From NCBI RefSeq assembly GCF_910596095.1, contig NC_056535.1, forward strand, positions 25,948,505-26,012,504: a stretch of DNA of 64,000 nucleotides, written 5' to 3'. The translations under genes and the position numbers were made by a program. Shown in pieces: positions 35,271 through 46,508 of this stretch. The first letter of the stretch is position 1, and every line of letters starts with the position of its first letter. This DNA is from Thunnus maccoyii (taxonomy: Eukaryota; Chordata; Actinopteri; Scombriformes; Scombridae). Below the pieces are notes generated by a model that did no database searches, was not told where the DNA came from, and worked only from the letters and a program-made list of their open reading frames with translations.

Positions 35271-36644
35271 GAGCCACTCTGCTCTATGACCTATTAATCT
35301 AAGACCAGTCTGTAATATAAATATAAATGTTCCACTTGTTGGTACTGTGTGACCAGAGCGATTAAACCATGTCATTTGCACACATGCTGTCTGTATCCAA
35401 TCAATTACCGGAGAGGGAGCAGTGAGGATAAAGGATTAGGGTATTAACAACTCTCAACGACAAGGGAAAGTACCTAACATGTCACCAAAACATCACTAGA
35501 TGTTTTGCTAGGCTACGGTTTTCTTAGAAAAACCTTCCTAAAAATTGCTGAAACAAATGACATACTTGTCAATCGTTTTTTGTCCCACTGTCATTAAAAC
35601 CAGCTGTGTTTTATCCTATCATGTTATCACAATTTCACAGTTGCTTCCAACTTCTGTGCACACATAGTGAGTATAGAACAGCTTCAAGTCTCTATAATTG
35701 TACTAGAGGGATGAACACCATTCTTCCAAAATATATTCCCTCATTAGGTGATTTGATGGTAGTGGTGGTGGTGGTGATGGTGGTGGTGGTGGAGAGTGCT
35801 GTCTCAGTTCCAGATCTCACAGGTATTCTGTTGGGTGAAGACCTGGTGACTGTGAAGGCCAGAGCATATGATTCACATCATTTTCATACTAATCAAACAG
35901 TTCAGTGTCCTGTGTAGAGGCCTCTGCATTCCAAATGTTTCTCCGCATATTTATTCAGGTTTTTGCTTTAATATGTCACCAGTCTGTATATTGCACACTC
36001 AGTGGAAACTATGGTAATGTTAAAACAGCATTTCAGTACTACTATGCTTTACACTGAACACATGCTTTACATTTGTGGTAGTGCCGACAGTGGACTCTAT
36101 GAGCAGCAGGCAGTTCAGTAGCCTCATGAGACCACTGAGACCTGTTGGGCCACCAACCCTGCTATTTATTGCAGTTTAGTATTTATAGAGGTTCATTCTG
36201 CATTGTGCAAGCTCACATACATGGGACTCTACTAGGGGGAATACTGCTAGCGAGGAATCAATCTCTGAAATGAATCTGTGGAGGTCTGAGATAATTGCAT
36301 TTGCACTGTCTGTGACAGAATCCTTTTAATTCTTCTTTTATTGTCAGTGGTAGATTGTTAAAATGTGCAGGATTGTTATTTTGCTCCAGCTGAGTCAGGA
36401 GTTAAAAGTCCCTGATGCTGATTTGATTGATGATACTGAGATCCAGGCTGTTGGCTCATGGCAGCTGATTATAATTCCACAGTATATATGGTGGCAGGAT
36501 TAACAGAGCGCTGTGTGTGTTTGCCAGACTGTGTCTAGGAAACTGACTCATATAGATGCTGAGACATCATACAGCAGTGCAGTTGTATCATGCAGTTGTT
36601 ATCCATATGTGTTACATGGTATGTATATGTGTAATAGCACTGTT

Positions 36645-36868
36645 CAATTCCTCGTTTAAAATGTAGAGTTAATGTTAAGTCCAATATGAAATGATTAACT
36701 AAGCTCTGCCCCCCCCCCCCTTAGTTACAGTTGCTATGCCTGTAAAACTTTCCGTTCCCATACGGGAGATATGCAGTTTACTGTGATAATGTCGGCTCAT
36801 TTTCCATTCAAAATTCATAGTAATTTTTGAAACAATGGGTCGTTTATTACAGACAGACAGACGTAGAC
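36645..36868 (+). repeat. Dispersed repeat B, copy 2
   Basis: Same orientation as copy 1, about 1.6 kb away, with a longer C-run and scattered substitutions. Ends in (CAGA)n as copy 1 does, suggesting a common element tail. Confidence 0.85.
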
Positions 36869-38146
36869 AAAAGCAGGCTTCTTATTTCAATGGGCCTCTT
36901 AACCTTTTCAGCACTTTGTTGCTTGTTGCACTTCTTTCTTGGTACTAATGGGATTTCTTATGCACCTGTATACTGTACTTCCAGTTGCTCTTACTTAACA
37001 TATTTTAAGAAAGCTTTGTCTAGCGCTCTTTATCATTGCATTTGTACCAATTTGTACCACGACTCTTTCAGAGTCACTGTCCTCTAACGCTTGATTGTCT
37101 TGCCTCACTTTTGATAAAAGCATCTGCCAAATGACAAAATGTAAAATGTATTTCTAGCTGGAGACAATAAATTCTTGCCGGCTGAAATTATGGCTGTCAC
37201 TGGCAGATTTTATTAAAAGACTTACCAAATTATCATTATCAGCTTTATTTTTCAAGTGAACAGGTTCCTTCAAATTAAGTCGGGTAAATGTCCCTATTAA
37301 GCCCACCAAATCCTTTTCAGACATTTTTAATATATTCTGTCTCAATTTAAGTGAGAACATTTTAGTTAAAATTAAAGTGTAAATAATTAATTTATACCAA
37401 TATTTTATGTTTTTATTGTGTAATTTGTCAATATATGTCAAACGTCTGGCATGGGCTTAATGGGTACCTATAACATACCCATGGGTGTTCCACATAAGCC
37501 CACCTTATGATTTGTTGATAAATATATATATATATGTATGTATATATGTATATCTATTTTCTCCACTCCTATCCTATGGCCCGTAAATGGCATTTGGAAT
37601 AGGCTTGACCAGCCTTTTTGCTCTGTTGTCATTCCAGAAAAAGGTAAACTTAGAACATGTCTTCCTTGGAATGTAGCCAAAAAACTATTTATGAACAAAA
37701 TCAAAACTATAGTGGAAATTACTTGTCAATACTTTATCTGTCAGTATGTGTTGTCATTTTATCTGTATTTCTATCCTATGGTGTGCTGTTGGCATTTGAA
37801 ACTGACCAAAATTTCTGGTCCAGTCAATTGGTTGAAGGTGCAGATGTTTTTATGAAGATGTCTCAAGACCGACTGACTGAAAGAAAAACAGTTTACAGGT
37901 TCAATACTAATGTTCTAAGGATAGTAAATGACGTTTATTGTGAGGAGACATCAGTCATAACATCTTGAAGCTCATGTATCATTAGCCTCATCATTAGCAT
38001 CTTCATCATTATCATTAGCAAAATAAACAAAACAGATGTCAACATTTCTGCAGTATCTACTTTCTCCCTGGCTAAATGTTGGCCTGAGCTTTCTGAGGTG
38101 ATTGTATTGTTTTTGTTAGGCTATCATTTGCTTCATTTGCTAGCAA

Positions 38147-38176
38147 ACCTATAACCTGCATTTGCAGGTTATAGGT
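38147..38176. repeat. Perfect 30-bp palindrome, 14-bp arms
   Basis: ACCTATAACCTGCA (38147-38160), loop TT, then TGCAGGTTATAGGT (38163-38176). It lies just beyond the AATAAA (minus, 38183-38188) that follows the orphan exon. Confidence 0.95.
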
Positions 38177-38239
38177 CTAAGCTTTATTTTGGTTGTTTCA
38201 ATCTTTTGCTCATGTTGTGGTTGTCTTTGCTTGGCAGTC

Positions 38240-38378
38240 TTACGCTAACAAGTCTTTGATGGCTTTCATCTTGTTTTTGTACAGATTTTCAATGACCTTA
38301 TGGTTGCGAGGTGGTCCAGGTCCCTCCAGGGCTGCTTTGCAGAGGATGAACCTGTGCTCTACATCCTGAATCTTGTTC
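38240..38378 (-). CDS. Orphan coding-like terminal exon, product not recognised
   Basis: The minus strand has a pyrimidine-rich tract, an acceptor CCATCCAG, then one frame of 45 residues to TAA: begins NKIQDVEHRFILCKAALEG, continues PGPPRNHKVIENLYKNKM and ends KAIKDLLA. The composition looks like a real protein: charged helical ends and a central GPGPP turn. AATAAA follows the stop within about 55 nt (minus, 38183-38188). The other two frames close early. No upstream exon was found before the csrp1 3' end. It may be the last exon of an undetected gene, a pseudogene, or the end of a transposon protein in the motif-rich interval around it. No known family is claimed. Confidence 0.5.
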
Positions 38379-38997
38379 CTGGATGGGAGGAAATGAGGTC
38401 AAAATTAGGGAGGAAAATGTTTCAAAGGTCAAAAGGTTGAAAATCCCTATTCAAACCATCAAGTGGGCTTAAAGGGAACATCAGTGAATTTATAGTTAAA
38501 AGACAATATATTATTCTATGCACATGACATTGAAAAAACAACTATAGGAAATAAATCTATATGTGGTGCTCTAACATAACATTAAAAGTATAAATTGATC
38601 ATGCAAAGAAGTAATTAACTATACTCATTTACATCTACCTCAGACGGTGTGACTTTTTTTAGCTAATCTAATTAGAGTAATGATCTAACATATGTCTTAT
38701 TCAAAACAATAATCACTTACATTTTGATAACAAAATAGTACTTACCAAAAACAGGAGTAGAAATATACAAAAAAAGTTTTATGAATATGAAAAACTTATT
38801 GGATCAGCAGGCACATGTCACACATGTGCCTCAATATCAACAGATCTGATTGGCTTACAATAAAAAGTGTAATTTATGTAACAAGCAGCTTCATTGGAAG
38901 ACACATGACACAGCAAAAATTTATGATGTAGTTTTTTTTTTTTTTATTTGACTCAGAAGTTGCAAGTGGGCTTATATGGTACGTGGGCTTAATGGGG

Positions 38998-40315
38998 AAG
39001 TTTACTCTCATCTTTTCCTGATTATTTACTGTAAGATCAGGCCTCTCTGTGGCCTTCTTATGAGTAAACAACTAGAGGGAATTAAACTCTACTGTATGTT
39101 CATGAGTTTTTAACATTTAGACCAAAAATTATATCCATTTGAAGTTAACCGAGGATGAATCACGTCTCTGTTTCACCTATAATTAATCTAAACATGAAAG
39201 CTCTGGAGCAGATCCCAGCTCTTGAGTATAATACTTTCATTATTTGTGTGGATTTCAGACCTAGTTTTGTTGTTTGTGGCTCACACATGTTATGGTTTGT
39301 GCCAAAGCGAACAACTGACCCTCCACCACCACCACCACCATCACCACAGCTGCCTGGCACTCTGGTCAGTGTGCCAACTGCTCGGTGCAGGCAGAGACGG
39401 GGCAGAGTACTACGACTCCGTTGTTCACCACCACAGCTGGCATTTTTCTCTGTTTGATGATGATGATTGGAAAGAAAACAAGCACACTCAACACCACACA
39501 AGCATACACAAGGATTTCATCAGATCAGAACCACGAAAAGAACAATGACAATTGTGTGTAGCTTGCCAAATTTCACTTTGTATTCAGATATTTTGCTTAT
39601 GTTTTGACTGGTGAAATTGCTGTAAGAGCATATTATGCTATCACAGGGAAAAGTAAAACATTCCAGATAGATGCCATATATTTATTTTTGTGTCTCAGTA
39701 ATAATACATATTTCAAGACAATATTTACAACATTTGACATGTGAGGCAGAGAGGAAGGTTTCATCTTGAGTGCACTGAAGCATGATGTGAGACTCCCCTA
39801 GCTGTTTTTTTCACAGCTGTCAGTCTTGGAACATGTTGATGTTATTTTGTTCTCTCTCTCAGACACCGACTGATTCAGATGTTAATCGTTCTCAACATTT
39901 GCCAAACTCAGTTCTGTTATTGCAGAGAGTCTCTTATTGCAACCACACTGTTTAATTTGTTTAATTTTTCATTATCTTCTTCTCTGGAAACGGAGTCAGA
40001 TTGCTGTTAACTATTCAGTTTATACACAAACAATGTGCACTTCCAAACAGGGTTAGAATTCAGTGTGTTTTAACTGTTTAGTATGAAATACTTAACCGAG
40101 AAAATTATAAACCAAATTCTAATGCAACATATGGAGCAAAATGTAATTGGTGAACACGTGCAAAAAGCTGTGTGTAGTGTGTTTCTTTCATTTCTCTTTG
40201 CCTGTAGCTGGAGTGAAAGGGCAGAGTAAAATAGCCTTGATATTGACTGGAGGATCCTAAAGTGATGGTATCAGAGCACCAGATGTCAGTCCCTGGTGGG
40301 CTGTGGCTTCAGGCT
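38998..40315. other. csrp1 3'UTR and intergenic DNA
   Basis: A reverse AATAAA near 39681-39686 is a plausible csrp1 poly(A) signal. A CCACCA-rich tract (about 39322-39350) opens overlapping frames on both strands, which I do not accept as genes. Confidence 0.45.
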
Positions 40316-42546
40316 TTACTGGGAATGAGCCAGAGCTCCTGCACCCTGTCCAAAGCCAAATCCCTTGGGACCAAAGTTCTTTGCGTAACAACCTGCGAAT
40401 CAAAATACAATTAATGAGAAATGAAAACAATTTAATAAAAATATAGTAGCAGATACTGTTTTTAAACATTTGACAGAGGTCACTTTTTTAGAGTCAAGTC
40501 AAGGGAGAGAGTCAAACTGGTTTTGTGGTCATTATGTAACCCCCTAAGGCATGGTGGCACCCCTTTGACAGGGATCCCTTAAATTTGGTTATCAAAGAAT
40601 TGTGATGGAGACATTTAACAGTTGGAAAATAGACTTTTCAGTGCTCTCTGGTGGACAAACAAGGTAATGACAACACTTTTGAAATGACCTCAAACACATC
40701 TTTGACATGTCTGTACTGCAATTATCAACGTATATAAACGTCAGTACCGATGTGTCTGTGATAAACTAATGTTGGCTCATACTGGTGTCGCTGATTTATT
40801 GGTCTTGCTTTATTAAAATAGTTAACTGTAAACATGACCTTTTGAAATACAGTTTTCACATATCATCAAATATAAATAAATACATAAAAATATAAATGGC
40901 ACAAGGTCAGACAGCCTTCTGAGCTACTGGGCTTCTGGAAAACTCCTCTGGCTCTGCATACTGAGGTTTAATTACAATTACAATTAAGTACAATTTGTTG
41001 TACATTTACTGCCTACTAGAATACGACTTCAAGTGCTCTAATACCTACATTTTACTGCAGTACTGACTTATTTAACTGAGGATTTGGCCAATTTTCATTT
41101 ATTTAATGAGGAATACTATATAAATTCTCTGTAGTAAAAGCTCGTGTAGTATTGATACACACAGACCTTTACAGTAGATCTCTCCGTCTCTATCAGCAAC
41201 GGTCGTGGACTCCAGTCCTTTGCCACACTTGCCACAACGAAAGCAGCCCTTATGCCAGGACTGAGGAGAAGAGCAAAGAGTTGGATCAAGCACCGGGCTT
41301 CAAACATATATTGACAACTAACAAATCAATAAGCTAGAAGCTCCTATTGTTCAATCAAAGTGCAATTTATAAGCTCTAAAACTGAGATTACAGCATAGAA
41401 CTTTCTTACATTGCCTCCACCGATGACCTTCTCCGCTGCGTACACTGTGGTGCCACATCGAGGACACACATCTGAGCCCCCTGCTCTCTGGGCAAACTTG
41501 GAGGCGTTGGGGTTATTTGTAGGACGATGAGGAGCTTGTCTGTCAAGAAACATTATAGCTTTAAAGAAAGTGGCGAGGGGAATTCAACTGAGGGAGGAAA
41601 CAGATCAACAAGGATCACTGAGATTGAAACATTGCTTTATTGGGAGCTATAAATACAGTATGCAGGCTCCTATAATCTGTTTCCACCCTCATTTGAAGCT
41701 TTTATCCAACAACAACAACCAGATGTTTTACAGGATATGTGTTTTTTTTAACCATTCAGTGGGTACATTCAAACATTATGTGAAGTATTTTTACAGGAAA
41801 AGTGCTGTTTTGCTCACACTTCAGGCTTGATTCCAAGTCCCTCTCCTGTGTCCATACTCAGAGTGCCGGCTCCACCTCCGAAGCCATAGCCTTTTGGCCC
41901 ATATTTCTTGCCATAGCATGATTTGCAGTAGATCTCATCCACATGAACGGCCACCGTTGTGCTGTCTAAGTTTTTCTTACAGACCACTGACAGCGAAGGA
42001 AAAGGAGGAAAAAACTAATTAAAAGTACAAATCTATCTATTTTAGTCAACAAACATCTACAGCAAACAAAACAAACTTAACTCTCTAAACTGTAAGCAAC
42101 CATTTTTTCACCGATGTTTAGCTGTGATGTTACCGAAAACTATGCATGACATTTAAAGAAAATTAAATGGCATTCCATCATGTGCTTAGCTGGCTCAGAT
42201 AAATACTTGTCTGTGGTTGAGGGGTTGTACATGCACCTTCCTCTGCCATATAAGGAAGATGAAGCCTTTGTCACGTTTCCAGTAGATCCAAATAAGGTCT
42301 GAGATGTCTGAGCGAAAACCTGCGGATACTCAGTTTCCTATCCGATGCCAAATACTGCGCATTCCATCCTGGCACTTTTCAGGGCCGTTTATTTAGTCGG
42401 CACATAAAGCAGATTACATGAGAAGTTGAATACTTACTGCACAGAAAACAGGATTTATGCCAACTCTTCCCCTCACACTGCACTTCCTCAGCGAAGTAGA
42501 CGGTTTTCTGGCAGCAGCCGCATTTGTTTCCTCCTCCGAAAGGCAT
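40316..42546 (-). CDS. csrp1: Cysteine and glycine-rich protein 1 (two-LIM protein)
   Basis: LIM-only adaptor that binds alpha-actinin, zyxin and actin structures and acts in smooth-muscle-type gene programmes. Minus-strand coding exons: 42546-42438, 41986-41818, 41539-41410, 41260-41167, 40392-40316. Phases join, giving 192 aa (human 193). LIM1 zinc ligands: C9, C12, H30, C33, C36, C39, C57, C60. LIM2: C118, C121, H139, C142, C145, C148, C166, C169, all present. Each LIM is followed by a Gly-rich stretch with the basic KKYGPKGYG or KNFGPKGFG motif, the nuclear-targeting type sequence of the family. The N-terminus is MPFGGGNK rather than human MPNWGGGKK. The start ATG lies one base inside the exon after a CTCACAG acceptor, so the leader is spliced. 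Human CSRP1 is the closest remembered match; csrp1a versus csrp1b was not decided. Confidence 0.96.
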
Positions 42547-43627
42547 TCTGTGAGCATACAAGAGAGCTGCTTTGTGTACATTTTTTATTCACTGTGTATG
42601 TTATTCTCACTTCTGGACTTCAGATCAGTGTTGCTGAGAAGACAGAGGTCATCTACAACACTTGAGGCAAGATACAACCATATCTATAAAAGGAGAATTA
42701 CCAGTTTGTTTTGATAGACTGCTCTTTCTTTCCCTCTTCTTGCTGCAGCTTCCTGGCATGAATAGATATCTGAAGGACTATTCATACATAATTGTAAAAT
42801 GCAAAGTACCTGCTGTCATTGCTCAGATATCTACGAACCTCCTCATGCTGATAAAATGACGTCAGAATACACTCTGTACAACCACCACACCAATGTCCGG
42901 TCATGTAATGTTTGAGATACATCAGCCCAGGCTTTTCATCCAAACAGAAAGTCAACAATCTACTAGATCTCGGATAAACAGGAAATTCCCTGCATTTCAT
43001 TTTGTAATCACGTTAACAGTCCTGACCTCAGACAACCCAACAGACTATGATTCAGATCTGGATCATTTTCAATTTGTTGTCCAAGCATGGCAAGCCAAAC
43101 AGTCTTTTTAAAGTCTTTTTAACACCCATTTTAAATAGTTTCAGCCTGATCATCAATTAGTCTGATGATAAAAATGTTTTTTGTTTTTTTTTATATTTAA
43201 AGCTCTTCTTAGCTTCGTTTTGAAAGTTTATTTCCCATCTTATGTTCGGCAAAGTGTTTGCAGTTTAAACCTTCCTGTCCAACACCTTATTAGGATATTT
43301 TCTATCTTTAAACTTCGGCCTCTTAACTGTATGCAAAGCAGGACTAATGTATAATTATTTGATTAAAAGTAACCTGGCTTGACGCTCAAATTCAAACTTT
43401 AAGTACAAATTGTTGCTTTCATTATATTTTATTCTTGATTTGACCAATTTGAACCCAGTGACCTCTGAAATATACTTAGAGTAGAAAGAAAAGTTAATTA
43501 TACTTTGTTTTCAAATTTCAAATGAAGTCTGAAACATCAGGACATACAATTACAAACATCCCGTCCCTCTACAATGAAATCTTACGGTTAAGTGTTGATA
43601 TATTTGACTGTTGAAGTCGACTCCTAC

Positions 43628-43720
43628 CTGCACTGAGGTGAAAGGCGGCTCCTCTTGCTGGTTATTCAGTGACAGTAAGAGACGACTGAGTTGAGAAGTT
43701 GTCACCGGTCTGATGTAGAG
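43628..43720 (-). other. csrp1: Probable non-coding first exon of csrp1
   Basis: The minus strand reads CACCTCAGTGCAG followed by GTAGGAGTC (donor at 43627), in a more GC-rich stretch 1.1 kb upstream of the ATG exon. The 5' limit is not defined. Confidence 0.45.
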
Positions 43721-44499
43721 AAGCAGAGGGAGGCTGAGTGGACACCAGGCTGAACTGAGGGAGGAGTCAGGAAACACAGACAGAGAGTGAGAGAGATGCA
43801 GGGAGGAAAAGGAGGAGAAAAGATGGTGAGAGTCACTGATGGACTGGGAGGGTGGGAGATTGAAGGCGGTACAGATACATTTACGCCAACTGAGTCTTAA
43901 GCTGCCGTACTTGGTGAAATCACACAACCTTCTGCCACACTTTGAGGATTAAATATTGTAAGCAACAGATTAACAGTAACTCGTCATGTGTACAAAGGAG
44001 TCCTCACTGTTAAGGTTCAAGGTAATTCTGCACGCTGGCGGCCCCAAATGGTAACAAGAGGTAACTGGTGCTGATGATGACGTCCTCTGAGTGTTAAAGT
44101 TTTGTATTTTGCTCTGATTGTTCAGATGATCACAGATGGTACATAGCTACAGTATACTCAGATTGTTCTAGAAACAACCGTGCATTTTGTATGATGTAGT
44201 GTGTGTGCTGCATCTTAGTTTTTTTTATGGAAGTTTAGGGAATGATTGAAAATCAAGACTTTGTAGCCACATGTAGTTTTAATGTAGGGTGAAATCAGAA
44301 AGTTTTAGGACAAAGGCACATGTTTGTTGTGTTGGCTCTCTAATAACACATCATTCTGCACACTGGATTTGAAATGTAACAATGACTATGAGGTTAAAGT
44401 CCCAACTTTCAGCTACATTCACATCACATGAGCAGTGTAGGAACTGTAACACTGTTTAGATGCAATTCATAAATTTTATGGAACAGAACTTAATTGTGA

Positions 44500-45003
44500 A
44501 AGTCAACAGAACTTTCAGAATTAAAGCCGCTACAATCAATACTTTATATTAGCGACAAAACCACAGAATTATCACCCGACTCATTGTTCAAGTCAGTCTT
44601 TCAACTCATTGTTTTGGTTTGACAGCCCGCAACTGTTTGGTTCAGTCTCAGAGCTCTCTTAGTGTTGTTTTCAGCTGCAGCAGGCAGCTGTTTTTAGTGC
44701 AAAAGCTCTAAAGACCCACTGTACACCACAGGCCCAGCACTGAACTGCAGATAGACAAAATTAGCGACTGGTGAACACAGTGTAGCGTTTAGCTGCTACA
44801 GAGCCAGATATTTGCCTCAAGAACTGAGATCAAAGCAGAGCTTAAAAGAGTGAATATTGGATTAACATTCATCAGGTGGACAGAATCACAACTCCAAATG
44901 AATGATAATGTTGCTCCGTGACCTGAATGTGTAAACAAGCAACTATTTGCTAACAAATTCGCCGACTTAAAAACGGAAAATATGTCAGTGTCAATGTGCA
45001 TCT
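44500..45003 (+). repeat. Dispersed repeat A, copy 1
   Basis: It shares in order with the copies at 50.9 and 61.7 kb: CTCATTGTTTTGGTTT-like, AGCTGCAGCAGGCAGCTGTTT, AAAGCTCTAA, TTAGCGA, CAACTCCAAATGAATG, TAATGTTGCTC and a GCAACT.TTTG.T end. Confidence 0.88.
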
Positions 45004-46220
45004 TTTGTGGTCAATGACCCACAGATAACAACAAGCACTCTGGTGATGCTCTGTCTGGCCTGAATAGACCTCTTACCCTCTTTGCTTGTTTCAGGGAATT
45101 TTCTTTTCTTTTTTCCATCTGTTTGGTCTTTAGAAAGGAACACATGATCGGTTGGATTGAGGTCAGATTACTGACTTGGCAAGTCAAGAGCATTTCACTG
45201 TTTGTCTCTAAAAAAACCTCCTTAGCTATGTTGTATATTTGGTATCATTTTCCTGCTTAACTATCTTAAACCTGGGGGACTATGAATACAAAAACAGACT
45301 GTCCCATTACTTTATATGCTGTATATTTCAAATTGAGTAACTGAATGTGAGAATATAGAAACTGAAAAAGAAGAAAGAAGAATGTTTTCTTCTTATTATT
45401 TCATAGTAAGAACTGTATTTGTTTGAGATCCTTGTGTTCAACCGTATTTGACATTTTCTCATGACAGTCCTGCATAGTATGTCCTCATGAAATACTTGTT
45501 GACTTTGCGTGTTAGATGTGTGTACTCCCTGTTGATGTTGTTCTCTCTCTGACAAGTTGCAGCAGTGATATCAGCGTAGGACTGCCTACAAATCTGTCCG
45601 ATGAAAGAGGAAGTGCTGTTTCCACTGCCTTACAAGGTGTTTCTACTGAAAGCACGGGTTATCCCTTCTAGCTCAGTGGATTGTTCAGTGGATTAGTCAC
45701 CGTCTCCAGAGACCTTGTGGGTGTGTTTAAATGAGCCATGTTGCTCAGAGGGCAAGAGGTCAATCAGAAATTTCTCTCTGGTAATGTTTACTTGACACAT
45801 ATTATGCATATGTCTAACCTACTGTAGCCGTAATCGGCTACTGACAACACTTAAGTGATTCATCATTTTAAATAATACTAATTTTTCATTGGTTATATAC
45901 TTTACTATAGTATATTACTAATATTATTTTTGACTTAACAATACCTATTGAATTGGAAGATTTTGTATGGGCGTCCCTGGTCTTGGGGTGAGGTAATATC
46001 TTTGTTTTGTATGATTCATTTTCAAAAGATTACAGTATAATATCCGTAATGCTAGGCACAAGTAAAGATGTGGAAAGATGGTCTGTTGATGTTGGGTACA
46101 AACCTGGATGACCAACAGATTATCTCATAAAAAATAACAATAATGTTGAACCTTACATGCATGTGAAAAAGAAGAATTCAACCAAAAGTGAAAGATTTGT
46201 GTCCACAGTTACACTCCATT

Positions 46221-46508
46221 TAGGGCTGCAACTTAACATTATTGTCATTGCTGATAATTCACAAAATATCAAGAAAATGTGACAAACGCGTTCCCACAGC
46301 CCAAGGAGATGTACTGTATTCAAATTACTTAATGAGTACCAGTAGATATTCAGTTTACTATCATATATGGTAAAGAAAAGAGTTGAAATGTCACATCTGA
46401 GAAGCTGGAAACAGAAAATGTTTGGTATTTTTGCTTGGAAAATGACTAGCCAATTGATTTTCTGTAAATGTACTGATCCGTTAATCGACTAATCGTTGCA
46501 GCTCCATT
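46221..46508. mobile_element. Non-autonomous element, family C, with TIRs
   Basis: It starts TAGGGCTGCAACTTAACATT. The opposite end read inward is TGGAGCTGCAACGATTAG. The shared GGGCTGCAAC/GAGCTGCAAC inverted termini are those of a very common fish MITE type. No coding capacity. Confidence 0.65.

Larger units (their letters stand above)
34102..37284. other. Intergenic upstream of tnni1, no gene seen
   Basis: No PHLDA3-like pleckstrin-homology ORF is present, although human PHLDA3 lies between TNNI1 and CSRP1. Contains a (GGT)n-rich tract near 35758-35793 and the two copies of repeat B listed separately. Confidence 0.5.
37285..38997. mobile_element. Unclassified element or remnant with repeated GTGGGCTTAA-type motifs
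   Basis: Motifs of the form (G)TGGGCTTAA-nGGG or its complement occur at 37292-37306 (-), 37451-37464 (+), 37491-37504 (-), 38463-38477 (+), 38966-38979 (+) and 38983-38997 (+). I did not notice this spacing elsewhere in the window. Multiple subterminal copies in both orientations are typical of transposase-binding sites in some DNA transposons. No complete transposase or clear terminal repeat was found. Confidence 0.4.

Noticed and set aside
37154..37441. 95-codon minus-strand frame with an internal GTAAGT donor near 37224
   Set aside because: It has a donor and some coding-like residues, but its acceptor is weak and it contains one of the repeated DNA motifs; not enough to call an exon.
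37538..37968. Overlapping 103-105-codon frames (+) in the motif-rich interval
   Set aside because: Hydrophobic, low-complexity start and no family match; could be decayed transposon sequence but not supportable as a gene.
39155..39548. Overlapping 100-113-codon frames on both strands
   Set aside because: They are opened by a CCACCA repeat; the His, Pro and Gly runs come from the repeat. No splice or family support, and not PHLDA3.
43550..43927. 125-codon minus-strand frame at the csrp1 5' end
   Set aside because: It spans the inferred non-coding csrp1 leader and a purine/pyrimidine-biased stretch; Ser/Leu-rich with no homology known to me.
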